A stretch of DNA of 6,465 bases from positions 1 through 6,465 of the forward strand of contig JAJZHT010000072.1 in NCBI GenBank assembly GCA_021804455.1, given 5' to 3'. Shown one piece after another: positions 1 to 6,402 of this stretch (positions are counted from its first letter, which is position 1; every line of letters starts with the position of its first letter). The notes under the pieces were generated by a model that worked only from the letters and a program-made list of their open reading frames with translations, made no database searches and was not told the DNA's origin. The translations under genes and the position numbers were made by a program. This DNA is from Pseudomonadota bacterium. GTDB lineage: Bacteria; Pseudomonadota; Alphaproteobacteria; Paracaedibacterales; CAIULA01.

Positions 1-651
1 TTTGGCTTGTGGTATGGTCATCCCATAAATGCGACGCATCACTCTTCTTTTGATGCTTTTTGGTCGGGGAGCAGCCACGGTTATCAAACCATGGATTTGA
101 TGGCAGCTTTCTTCTTTGCCTGCACCATTTACGAATATTTATACACTCATTACTTACAAAAACAACAACAACAGCCCCATGTGCGGCAACTGGTGCGCGC
201 AGGAATACAGGCCAGCCTTTTGGGGGCTAGTTTGCTTGCTCTTGTCTATATTGGGTTTACAGCCTTGGGAGCCGAATATGCTCCCTATTTGCAGGCAACA
301 GCCCCCGAATCTTTTTTAGTAGAAATTGCAAAACAGGCTTTGGGAATTTATGCTGTTCCGTTTGTCGCCTTTACGTTGGCTGTTTCCTGTTTAGCCACAG
401 CTACTGTTTTAACGACCCTGTTTGTTGACTTTTTGCAAAATGAAATCAGTGGTCAGCGTCTCAGCCGACCTCAGTCGATTTTCCTAACACTGAGCATGAC
501 TTTTGCCATGTCGTTGCTGGGGTTCCAAACGATTTGCCAGGGATTAGGAATGGTTTTAGAATGGATTTACCCCTTTTTGGTGGCTTATGCTCTATTCCAA
601 ATTGTTTGTAAACGCAAGGCTTCGACAACAGTTGTTCGGTGTTCTCTATGA
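1..651 (+). CDS. brnQ: BrnQ-type (LIVCS family) branched-chain amino acid transporter, 5'-truncated by the window edge
   Basis: Inner-membrane symporter that imports leucine, isoleucine and valine. Only the C-terminal 216 residues are visible; the frame is open from base 1, and full-length family members have about 430 residues. The family signature is [13 protein letters not shown] near visible residues 28-40, matching the conserved 'GYxTMDxxxA' region at the start of a membrane helix. Further hydrophobic helices follow: a stretch ending [13 protein letters not shown], a long one containing [20 protein letters not shown], and one or two more before the basic end (CKRKAS). A TTG at position 7 could be mistaken for a start, but the protein clearly continues upstream. 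A short glutamine run (QKQQQQ, near bases 160-175) lies in a predicted loop. The TGA stop overlaps the mnmA ATG, so the two are probably co-transcribed. Substrate is assigned from family resemblance only; I am confident of the family and less sure of the exact amino acid. Confidence 0.85.
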   Translation, partial: FGLWYGHPINATHHSSFDAFWSGSSHGYQTMDLMAAFFFACTIYEYLYTHYLQKQQQQPHVRQLVRAGIQASLLGASLLALVYIGFTALGAEYAPYLQATAPESFLVEIAKQALGIYAVPFVAFTLAVSCLATATVLTTLFVDFLQNEISGQRLSRPQSIFLTLSMTFAMSLLGFQTICQGLGMVLEWIYPFLVAYALFQIVCKRKASTTVVRCSL

Positions 652-1772
652 CAAAAGATTCAAACCTCCTCTTTTTACAGGGTATTCCCCCCGGCGCTCG
701 GGTGGCCGTTGCCATGTCGGGGGGTGTTGATTCCTCTGTTGCTGCGGCTTTGTTGGTGGAGGCCGGTTATCAAGTTGTGGGGATTACTCTGCAACTTTAT
801 GATCATGGTCAAATGATCAATAAGAAGGGAGCCTGCTGTGCGGGACAGGACATTTATGACGCCCGAACGGTCGCCGATCGACTGGGTTTTCCCCATTATG
901 TTTTGGATTATGAGAGTGTTTTTCGCCAAAGTGTGATTAATGATTTTGTTGATAGTTATCTTCAGGGTGAGACGCCCGTTCCCTGTATTCGGTGTAATCA
1001 ACGGGTTAAATTTCGTGATTTGTTGACAACGGCGCAGGATCTTGGGGCCGAGGCTTTGGTTACAGGCCACTATGTTCAAAGAATGGTAAATTCTAACGGG
1101 GTCGAAATGCATCGTGCCGTTGATCGCCACCGTGACCAAAGCTACTTTTTATTTACCACAACTCAACAGCAGTTAGAGTACCTGCGTTTCCCTTTGGGCG
1201 GAATGAGTAAAACTGTTACGCGTGAGCACGCGCGGCGTTTTGGTTTAATCGTCTCTGAAAAGCCAGACAGCCAAGATATTTGTTTTGTACCCAACGGCGG
1301 TTATGCGGCCGTGGTGGCAAAGCTGCATCCGGGTGCTCTTGATCCTGGTGAAATTGTGGATCAACAGGGAACTGTTTTGGGCCAACACCAAGGGATTATT
1401 AATTTTACGGTAGGACAACGAAGGGGTTTAGGAATCGCCGCTGCCGAACCTCTTTATGTGATCCGTTTAGAGCCTGAACAAAAACGGGTTGTTGTGGGAC
1501 CTCGTCAAGGTCTTGCACAACACAGTCTGACGATTAAAGATGTCAATTGGTTGGTGGATTGGAAAAACTTCCAAAAGGGTTATGAATGTCAGGTTAAAAT
1601 TCGCTCTACCCATCAACCTGTGGCGGCTGTAGTTTATGCAATCCATGAACATCAAGCCAAAGTAGACTTTCACCAACCTGAGTATGGAGTCTCATTCGGG
1701 CAAGCGTGCGTTTTTTATCAACAAGATCACGTCTTAGGGGGAGGATGGATCAGCCGAGAATCCTACCGATAG
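648..1772 (+). CDS. mnmA: tRNA-specific 2-thiouridylase MnmA
   Basis: Cytoplasmic enzyme that uses ATP and persulfide sulfur to thiolate U34 in the anticodon of tRNA-Lys, -Glu and -Gln. Counting from ATG 648 (374 residues), the PP-loop ATP-binding motif SGGVDSS is at 24-30. The CIRCN motif carries the catalytic cysteine (Cys116, aligned with E. coli Cys102). TGHYVQR follows, then DQSYFL. The second catalytic cysteine is Cys212 in SQDICFV. The C-terminal part has the family's [10 protein letters not shown] segment and a beta-barrel-like domain ending at GGGWI. Length is normal for the family. A GTG nine bases upstream (639) is also in frame, but ATG 648 is preferred because it makes an ATGA overlap with the brnQ stop; no clear Shine-Dalgarno precedes it, which suggests translational coupling. 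All key residues are present, so the enzyme should be active. Confidence 0.96.
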   Translation: MTKDSNLLFLQGIPPGARVAVAMSGGVDSSVAAALLVEAGYQVVGITLQLYDHGQMINKKGACCAGQDIYDARTVADRLGFPHYVLDYESVFRQSVINDFVDSYLQGETPVPCIRCNQRVKFRDLLTTAQDLGAEALVTGHYVQRMVNSNGVEMHRAVDRHRDQSYFLFTTTQQQLEYLRFPLGGMSKTVTREHARRFGLIVSEKPDSQDICFVPNGGYAAVVAKLHPGALDPGEIVDQQGTVLGQHQGIINFTVGQRRGLGIAAAEPLYVIRLEPEQKRVVVGPRQGLAQHSLTIKDVNWLVDWKNFQKGYECQVKIRSTHQPVAAVVYAIHEHQAKVDFHQPEYGVSFGQACVFYQQDHVLGGGWISRESYR

Positions 1773-1783
1773 GGGTCACGCCG

Positions 1784-1798
1784 TTAACACTTTGGTAA
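1784..1798. promoter_or_regulatory. CtrA-like near-palindrome upstream of the unknown gene
   Basis: The sequence reads TTAA-N7-GTAA, one mismatch from the CtrA consensus TTAA-N7-TTAA used in alphaproteobacteria. It is flanked so that GTTA and TAAC face each other. It sits 12 bases after the mnmA stop and about 130 bases before the GTG start of the unknown gene. Being imperfect, it could be chance; it is noted mainly because an exact copy occurs in the other intergenic control region of this window. Confidence 0.3.
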
Positions 1799-1809
1799 CA
1801 ATCAACATC

Positions 1810-1815
1810 TATATT
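1810..1815 (+). promoter_or_regulatory. Possible -10 box (TATATT) for the unknown gene at 1930
   Basis: TATATT matches five of six positions of the sigma-70 -10 consensus. No convincing -35 lies 16-18 bases upstream; that position is taken up by the CtrA-like motif, which is the arrangement seen at activator-dependent promoters. If used, transcription would begin near 1822 and leave a leader of about 108 nt. That leader holds a purine-rich stretch (about 1851-1872) and a weak CGGT/ACCG hairpin, but no riboswitch that I recognise. Confidence 0.25.
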
Positions 1816-1929
1816 CTGATAGAAAACCCTGGTGCATTGAAAAAGCTTTTGGGAAAAGAAGAAAGTAAGAGACTTGAATCGGTTCCCTGTTATTGACCGC
1901 TGACATCCCTTCAACAAAGAGAGTTTATT

Positions 1930-2982
1930 GTGTTGGTAAGAAAGAATTTCATCATTATAACTTTCGGTTTCTTTCTGTGGATTTTAAACGGTTTGGTTGT
2001 ACCGTTGGTGGCCTTTGAAACCGAACAGCTTTCTTGTGGCGTTTCTAAGTCTTCCTTATCGTCGAAGCATCCTTGTTCTTTAGACGAAACCCTTCAGTTC
2101 TGCCAAAAGTCCTTGGAAAAGCAACATTTTATTAAAAGATCCATACTTAATGAATTGAGCATGGCCTTAGAACAAGGCCAAAGAACATCCGATCTTTTAC
2201 ACTTGATCCAAGAAATTGCAGAAAAGGGGTCTTATCCATGGCAGAGAGCTTGTTGGTTTGAGGCGTTAGTGAAACATGCCCTGGAAAAACAGCAATATGA
2301 ACGTTTAGACCCCATTCTTAATTTTTATCAAGAGCAAGCACGTCTTTTCGGTTCTGATCTCTCCCTTTTCAAGAAGATTCTAACAAAAGTTCCAAAGGAC
2401 ACCCAAAATAAGTTGATACACTTTGTCAAAACAGACCTTGAAAAAGGTATTTTAAAAGGTATGGAAAAATTAGATTGGAGCCACTTTCTGGTTGTTTATG
2501 GTGACCCCGCATTAAGGGTTACGATGTCAAACTACCTTTTAGAACAGCTTAAACACAGGAAACCGTTGGAACCTTTTTATTTGAAATATTTAAAATCCAT
2601 ATTACAGTCTGTACCCGATGAAACCATTCACCACTCTGTTTTCCAATTTTTGTTAGAGCAAGCCGATCAATCTCAAAACACAAACTTTATCATTGCGTGC
2701 TGTTCTTTATTGATTCCTTACGCCGCTACAGAGGAGAAAATGACAATAATATTGGTAGGAAGTATGATCCAATATGAGGATAAATTAGCAACGGGTAGTT
2801 TGTTTACACAACAAGATTATGAGTTTTTATCTCGTGCCTTACGGTATATGCACGCCCCTTTCTTAAGGAGTGGTTTGTGTGATTTAGTGAATAAAATTAA
2901 AAAACAAGGAAATTTTCCTTCGAGAGAACAATTCCTATGGCAACACCTCATTGCCTATAACCATAGCTCGAGTCATTTCTAG
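1930..2982 (+). CDS. Unrecognised, probably exported, helix-rich protein
   Basis: I do not recognise this 350-residue protein. It begins with basic residues (MLVRK) followed by a strongly hydrophobic stretch (about residues 7-28, FIIITFGFFLWILNGLVV then PLVA), which looks like a Sec signal peptide with possible cleavage after LVA, or else a single membrane anchor. No cysteine is placed for a lipobox. The rest is polar and appears almost wholly alpha-helical, with amphipathic segments of 25-35 residues such as the ones around SLDETLQFCQKSL, YERLDPILNFYQEQA and HSVFQFLLEQA. That pattern suggests a helical-repeat solenoid (TPR/HEAT-like), though no consensus TPR motif is evident. The start is GTG, preceded by a purine-rich AAGAGAG about seven bases upstream; a TTG codon follows immediately as an alternative. 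It has its own leader after mnmA, and its 3' end overlaps the opposing murU. Reality as a gene is supported by length, ribosome site and signal-like N-terminus. Function is unknown. Confidence 0.75.
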   Translation: MLVRKNFIIITFGFFLWILNGLVVPLVAFETEQLSCGVSKSSLSSKHPCSLDETLQFCQKSLEKQHFIKRSILNELSMALEQGQRTSDLLHLIQEIAEKGSYPWQRACWFEALVKHALEKQQYERLDPILNFYQEQARLFGSDLSLFKKILTKVPKDTQNKLIHFVKTDLEKGILKGMEKLDWSHFLVVYGDPALRVTMSNYLLEQLKHRKPLEPFYLKYLKSILQSVPDETIHHSVFQFLLEQADQSQNTNFIIACCSLLIPYAATEEKMTIILVGSMIQYEDKLATGSLFTQQDYEFLSRALRYMHAPFLRSGLCDLVNKIKKQGNFPSREQFLWQHLIAYNHSSSHF

Positions 2983-3657
2983 GCCTTCTGGACTGCCGAT
3001 ATCCGCCCACAAATCGTCATGTTCAATACCATACAAACGTTGACGATTTTCAGCTTCGGCAAAAATCTGTGTCATAGAAAAAACGGTTTGTTCGGGCCAT
3101 ACATTTGATTTTTTAAACACTGCCGAAGATAAAACCTGAATACCAGAGTAAACATACGGTGCGGGTTCAAGGGAGATCGATTTCTGTAAGCGGTGGTTGA
3201 GATCTTTATGGTAATCGCCTGTTTTGTTGTAACCGATAGTGTTGGTTTTAGGTACCAATAAAAGCAGAATATCCATAAGATCTGCGTCCCAGGAATTTTC
3301 AAGGCGTTGCAAGACAGACATTTCTCTTTCCCACCACCAAACGTCACCGTTAATACTAAAAAAAGGTTGATCACCAAAGAAGGACAAAACGTTCGCGATA
3401 CCACCGCCTGTTTCTAGGACCTTCGGTTCAAAAGAGTGATGAATATCAGGGTAGGAACGAAGATGATCGTGAATATGCGTTGCCAGATGATGGGTGTTAA
3501 CGATGATTTTTTTAACACCATGCCGATGAAGTCTTTGAATGGTTTGATCCAGACAGGTTGTGTTCCCTATGGGGACAAGAGGTTTGGGAATGGTATGGGT
3601 CAACGGTTGTAACCTTTTCCCAAACCCAGCCGCTAACACAATTGCCTGATCAATCAT
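2935..3657 (-). CDS. murU: N-acetylmuramate-1-phosphate uridylyltransferase (MurU-type nucleotidyltransferase)
   Basis: Cytoplasmic nucleotidyltransferase expected to convert MurNAc-1-phosphate plus UTP to UDP-MurNAc in the peptidoglycan-recycling bypass described in Pseudomonas. The 240-residue protein is one compact sugar-nucleotidyltransferase domain. The nucleotide-binding loop LAAGFGKRLQPLT is at residues 8-20 and KPLVPIG at 25-31. ETGGGI is at 82-87, and the metal-binding NGD is at 103-105, followed by a tryptophan triplet. A YSGIQVL strand is at 170-176, and the family's closing D-I-G-S-P-E-G-L is at 219-226. Family alternatives are glucose-1-phosphate or mannose-1-phosphate nucleotidyltransferases, but the adjoining amgK fixes the role with fair confidence. 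Its ATG overlaps the amgK TGA by four bases (ATGA). The last 15 residues, after the conserved core, are encoded opposite the end of the convergent unknown gene. Confidence 0.88.
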   Translation of the reverse strand: MIDQAIVLAAGFGKRLQPLTHTIPKPLVPIGNTTCLDQTIQRLHRHGVKKIIVNTHHLATHIHDHLRSYPDIHHSFEPKVLETGGGIANVLSFFGDQPFFSINGDVWWWEREMSVLQRLENSWDADLMDILLLLVPKTNTIGYNKTGDYHKDLNHRLQKSISLEPAPYVYSGIQVLSSAVFKKSNVWPEQTVFSMTQIFAEAENRQRLYGIEHDDLWADIGSPEGLEMTRAMVIGNEVLP

Positions 3658-4643
3658 AAGGAGATTCGACGTTTTTCGGGTGGAAGGTAGTGATCAAACC
3701 AATCACAAACAGGTTTTAAAAGGGGATGGCGCAAGTTATCCTCTAAATATTGCCATAAACGAGGAAGATGGATCAGATAGTTTGTTTTTCCCTGTCGTAG
3801 GGCATAACGTATAAAAACGCCCATGACTTTGGCATGGCGTGTGGTGCCTAGGACAAAAGCAACCGCTTTGTAGGTTTCGTGTTGATGGGGAGGAACATCC
3901 TGTAAAAAAATCCGCCACAATTTTTCCTGTAAAGGGGCATTGACCGTGCGACGGGCGTCCTGAAGCAAAGAGATAAAGTCGTAAACCACACTTCCCCAAA
4001 CAGCATCTTGAAAATCAAGTAGTCCACATTGTGGAAGACCTGTTTGGTTCGAAATCAACATCAAATTATCAATATGGTAATCCCGAAGAACCAAACTTTG
4101 GGGTAGGGTAGGGAGAGCGTCCAAGACACTTTGCCATGCCTCAACAAATTGTTTTCGAGCCGTTAAATAAGTTGTTTGAGGATAAAGGGTGGGCCAATAC
4201 CAATCCATAAAAAGGGTGGCTTCTTCTAACAAAGTGTGCGAAGTGTAATTCCCAATAAAATAAGGTTGTACTGTTGATTGGCGGTGCAGGTGTTTTAAAA
4301 CAGCAACGGCCAGACTGTAAAGTTCTTCCTCTTGTTCTGGATTTTGACAAAGAACTTTCGAGAATGTGTGGTCGCCAAAATCTTCTAACCATACAAAACC
4401 CTGTTGAAGTTGGTGCCCCAAAATAAGAGGAGAACGCAGTCCGCATGTTCGAAGATAATCCGCAACAGTGATAAATTGCTGGGGGTTTTCGGGATAAGGC
4501 GCATCCATAAGAACGCGTTTGGGATGATAGAGGCGATAATACTGACGGGTTGACATGTCACTGGCTAAAAACTCGACCTGTTGAGGGTCATAATTATGGT
4601 CTTCAATAAATTGACGACGTAGAAAAGAGCGTGCCTGTGACAT
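3654..4643 (-). CDS. amgK: N-acetylmuramate/N-acetylglucosamine anomeric kinase AmgK (APH-fold)
   Basis: Cytoplasmic sugar kinase that phosphorylates C1 of MurNAc (and GlcNAc) to supply MurU. The fold is that of aminoglycoside phosphotransferases. Counting from ATG 4643 (329 residues), the N-terminal lobe has ASDMSTRQYYRL (27-38), a nucleotide-lobe strand of the kind written 'GS.RRYYR' in relatives, and FVWLEDFGD (83-91) at the hinge. The catalytic loop is LRDYHIDN (186-193), giving catalytic Asp188 and Asn193. LLDFQDA (208-214) supplies the metal-binding Asp210. A TTG four codons upstream (4655) would extend the protein into the tsaE end; ATG 4643 is chosen because it follows the tsaE TAA after a single base. 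No strong ribosome-binding site is visible, consistent with reinitiation. It is the middle gene of tsaE-amgK-murU, an order common in alphaproteobacteria, where products are often annotated only as 'phosphotransferase'. Confidence 0.88.
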   Translation of the reverse strand: MSQARSFLRRQFIEDHNYDPQQVEFLASDMSTRQYYRLYHPKRVLMDAPYPENPQQFITVADYLRTCGLRSPLILGHQLQQGFVWLEDFGDHTFSKVLCQNPEQEEELYSLAVAVLKHLHRQSTVQPYFIGNYTSHTLLEEATLFMDWYWPTLYPQTTYLTARKQFVEAWQSVLDALPTLPQSLVLRDYHIDNLMLISNQTGLPQCGLLDFQDAVWGSVVYDFISLLQDARRTVNAPLQEKLWRIFLQDVPPHQHETYKAVAFVLGTTRHAKVMGVFIRYALRQGKTNYLIHLPRLWQYLEDNLRHPLLKPVCDWFDHYLPPEKRRISL

Positions 4644-4644
4644 A

Positions 4645-5076
4645 TTAAACTTCAAGACGATAATGACGACGATCAGCTAGGCCGATCTTAATAAAAACAT
4701 TATAACGATTTTTAGGCAAAAAATCACCTAAACGTTCGGGCCATTCAATCAAGCAAATGTGATGATAAAAAGCTTCTTGAAGACCCAGATCTTCAATGTT
4801 AGAAGGAGATTTCAATCGGTACAGATCGCAATGCCAAATTTCCCCCTTGGAGGAAGGATACGTTTGAACTAACGTAAACGTAGGGCTTGGAATATCAAAG
4901 ATGGGTGAAAGAGTGCGAATAAAAGCACGCGCAAACGTCGATTTTCCAGCTCCTAGGTCTCCCCATAAGGCAATGCAACAAGGAGGTACGAGAGCCTCAG
5001 CCAACAAACGAGCTTGATTCTCCAGCTCTGGCTGTGTGATATTGAACAAAGTCTTATTAAAGATGGCTGCAGTCAT
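4645..5076 (-). CDS. tsaE: tRNA threonylcarbamoyladenosine biosynthesis ATPase TsaE
   Basis: Small cytoplasmic P-loop ATPase that drives the TsaB-TsaD-TsaE complex making t6A at position 37 of ANN-decoding tRNAs. The 143-residue protein is of usual size. The Walker A motif GDLGAGKST is at residues 39-47, the family-specific PSPTFTLV at 63-70, HCDLYRL at 82-88, and the Walker B-like LIEWPERLG at 109-117. The ATG lies 18 bases from a candidate CtrA box; the nearest purine-rich stretch (AAGG) is about 12 bases upstream, a little far for a typical ribosome site. It is the first gene of the leftward tsaE-amgK-murU operon and is divergent from lpxC. Confidence 0.95.
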   Translation of the reverse strand: MTAAIFNKTLFNITQPELENQARLLAEALVPPCCIALWGDLGAGKSTFARAFIRTLSPIFDIPSPTFTLVQTYPSSKGEIWHCDLYRLKSPSNIEDLGLQEAFYHHICLIEWPERLGDFLPKNRYNVFIKIGLADRRHYRLEV

Positions 5077-5094
5077 GGCTGTATGCTTACCTTG

Positions 5095-5109
5095 TTAACT
5101 TTTTATTAA
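5095..5109. promoter_or_regulatory. Candidate CtrA-binding box between tsaE and lpxC
   Basis: The motif TTAA-N7-TTAA is matched exactly (TTAA at 5095-5098 and 5106-5109, with spacer CTTTTTA). This is the consensus of the alphaproteobacterial cell-cycle response regulator CtrA. It lies 18 bases upstream of the tsaE ATG and about 100 bases upstream of lpxC in the only shared control region. The motif is palindromic in outline and could act on either gene. If A and T each occur at roughly 0.3, a chance match in this 134-base gap is about one in a hundred; AT-rich spacers raise that. No binding data are available. Confidence 0.45.
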
Positions 5110-5132
5110 GATTTTGTCACAGTTTGTAACAT
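5105..5132 (+). promoter_or_regulatory. Weak candidate lpxC promoter
   Basis: ATTAAG (5105-5110) overlaps the right half of the CtrA box and TAACAT (5127-5132, four of six to the -10 consensus) follows after 16 bases. This resembles CtrA-dependent promoters, in which the box covers the -35. Transcription would start near 5139 with a leader of about 70 nt. TTGTCA (5114-5119) is a better -35 by sequence, but has no -10 at the right distance. TATAGC at 5189-5194 is another possible -10; it would give a leader of only about 10 nt and lacks a -35. Confidence 0.25.
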
Positions 5133-5210
5133 ACCGAAGCTTGTGCTTGTTTGAGGACGGAGTCATCATTTAAGTAACAGATCTAAAGTATAGCAAAACG
5201 ATTACCATAA

Positions 5211-6158
5211 ATGCCAGTAACTTTGTCTTCTGCACCTTCTTCTGTTGACTACGTTCCAAGCGTCTATTCTTCGTTAGCTGAAACAATTTTTCAAAAAACG
5301 TTGGCTGGATCCGTTAGTTGTACGGGTGTTGGGGTGCATTCTGGTCAACAAGCCACTTTGACTTTGTGTCCAGCGGAGATCAACAGTGGCTATATCTTTA
5401 TTCGCACTGACATCCAAGGATACCATAATAAAATTTGGGGCCGATTTGATAACGTGGTTGACACTCAAATGTGTACCAAAGTGGCGAATCAGGAAGGTAT
5501 TAGTGTGGCCACGGTTGAGCATGTTTTGGCAGCCCTTGCAGGAGCTCACATCACCAATGCTGTTATCAAAGTAGACGGTCCTGAAGTTCCTATTATGGAT
5601 GGCAGTGCTGCTGTTTTTAGTGAAATGATTGAACAAATTGGCACGGTTACTCAAGAAAAAGGGGTTCCTACTCTAGAAATTTTAGAGCCTGTGCGTGTAA
5701 CAGCCGGATCCGCCTACGCCGAATTTGTTCCCAGTCAGGGCCGTTTCATTACACTGTCATTTGATGGTCACGGTCGTTTGAAAGACCTGGTCGATCAAGG
5801 ATGTTTAACCTTTGACTGGGATCAGGATCATTTTGGTGACTTGTTATCAGAAGCCAGAACTTTTGGTTTTTATGAAGATGCACAAAAATTATGGTCTTTA
5901 GGCCTGGCGAAGGGGGCTTCTTTAGAGAATACGGTCGTTATTCAAGACAACGCCATTATGAACCCTGAAGGTTTGCGTTTTCGAGACGAGTTGGTTCGTC
6001 ATAAAGTTTTAGATGCTTTGGGGGATTTAGCTTTAGCGGGAGTAAGAATTCAAGGCCATTTTAGGGGGATGAATTCAGGACATACGTTGAACAACCAGTT
6101 ATTGCGAACCTTGTTTCAAAAACCAAATGCGTGGCGTTATAAGGATGAATTTGTGTAG
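5211..6158 (+). CDS. lpxC: UDP-3-O-acyl-N-acetylglucosamine deacetylase LpxC
   Basis: Zinc-dependent cytoplasmic deacetylase carrying out the committed step of lipid A synthesis. The 315 residues contain the expected motifs: SCTGVGVHSG (36-45) at the start of domain I; TVEHVLAALAG (101-111) with Glu103 and zinc ligand His104; DGPEVPIMDGSA (122-133); ARTFGF (215-220); LVRHKVLDALGDLAL (261-275) with zinc ligands His264 and Asp268; and SGHTLNNQLL (289-298) with catalytic His291. These line up with E. coli H79, H238, D242 and H265 with an offset of about 25. The excess is an N-terminal extension, rich in serine and valine, before the usual start of the fold. ATG 5211 has no visible Shine-Dalgarno; the only nearby in-frame alternative is TTG at 5301 (residue 31), also without one. 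Neighbouring ftsZ or bamD, common next to lpxC in alphaproteobacteria, is not seen here. Confidence 0.97.
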   Translation: MPVTLSSAPSSVDYVPSVYSSLAETIFQKTLAGSVSCTGVGVHSGQQATLTLCPAEINSGYIFIRTDIQGYHNKIWGRFDNVVDTQMCTKVANQEGISVATVEHVLAALAGAHITNAVIKVDGPEVPIMDGSAAVFSEMIEQIGTVTQEKGVPTLEILEPVRVTAGSAYAEFVPSQGRFITLSFDGHGRLKDLVDQGCLTFDWDQDHFGDLLSEARTFGFYEDAQKLWSLGLAKGASLENTVVIQDNAIMNPEGLRFRDELVRHKVLDALGDLALAGVRIQGHFRGMNSGHTLNNQLLRTLFQKPNAWRYKDEFV

Positions 6159-6402
6159 TGCAGGGGGATGAGGATGCCATCAGTCGCAAACCCCGTTGTT
6201 CTAAGAAAGTTATCCGAAGGATCTATAAATTCGCAGAGCTAAAATTCCCTCTCTCAGCCGCAAGCAACTGAAGTTCTACAGGAAGTTTTCTTACGGACCG
6301 CCCCTGCCTTAAATAAGCTTTTGCTATCCCCCTTGAAGCAAGCATCCAAGATTTTCCGCAATGCCGTTAAAAAAGGACGCGTTGCCTTAATAAAAAGGCT
6401 AT
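6159..6402. other. Intergenic region between lpxC and the fragment at the right edge
   Basis: These 244 bases hold no gene I can support. A 24-codon frame starts at ATG 6168, seven bases or fewer after AGGGGG, and ends with TAA at 6240-6242. The same + frame then stays open to the window edge (visible product rich in K, R, L and P), but its last part merely mirrors the acidic-tail repeat on the other strand. I treat both as chance. No tRNA shape, riboswitch or clear promoter is seen. The right end holds a possible terminator for the leftward gene. Confidence 0.6.
6369..6399 (-). terminator. Weak possible intrinsic terminator of the leftward gene at the right edge
   Basis: Read on the - strand just after the TAG at 6405-6403, a GCCTT/AAGGC hairpin (6399-6384, six-base loop) is followed by an alternative AAGG/CCTT stem that runs directly into six T residues (6374-6369). 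Both stems are short (5 and 4 bp) and mutually exclusive, so termination may be inefficient. Position and the T run are the main support. Confidence 0.35.

Noticed and set aside
157..175. CAA-type triplet run in brnQ as a possible repeat element
   Set aside because: It only encodes a short Gln run in a loop of the transporter; it is too short to call a repeat array.
675..1139. A 154-codon open frame on the - strand opposite mnmA
   Set aside because: It lies entirely within mnmA, whose catalytic motifs are all intact. The antisense product has no recognisable motif or ribosome site.
1829..1856. Possible terminator after mnmA around AAAAGCTTTT
   Set aside because: The palindrome has no room for a loop, the flanking CCC/GGG pairing is only three bases, and there is no T run after it.
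3736..4446. Open frames of 87 and 101 codons on the - strand in another frame of amgK
   Set aside because: They are nested in amgK, have low-quality composition and no plausible start signals; amgK is the real gene.
5114..5142. TTGTCA as a -35 box for lpxC
   Set aside because: Five of six bases match the consensus, but no -10-like hexamer occurs 16-18 bases downstream.
5274..5654. A 126-codon open frame on the - strand opposite lpxC
   Set aside because: It is wholly antisense to well-conserved LpxC sequence, including the His104 region, and looks like a shadow frame.
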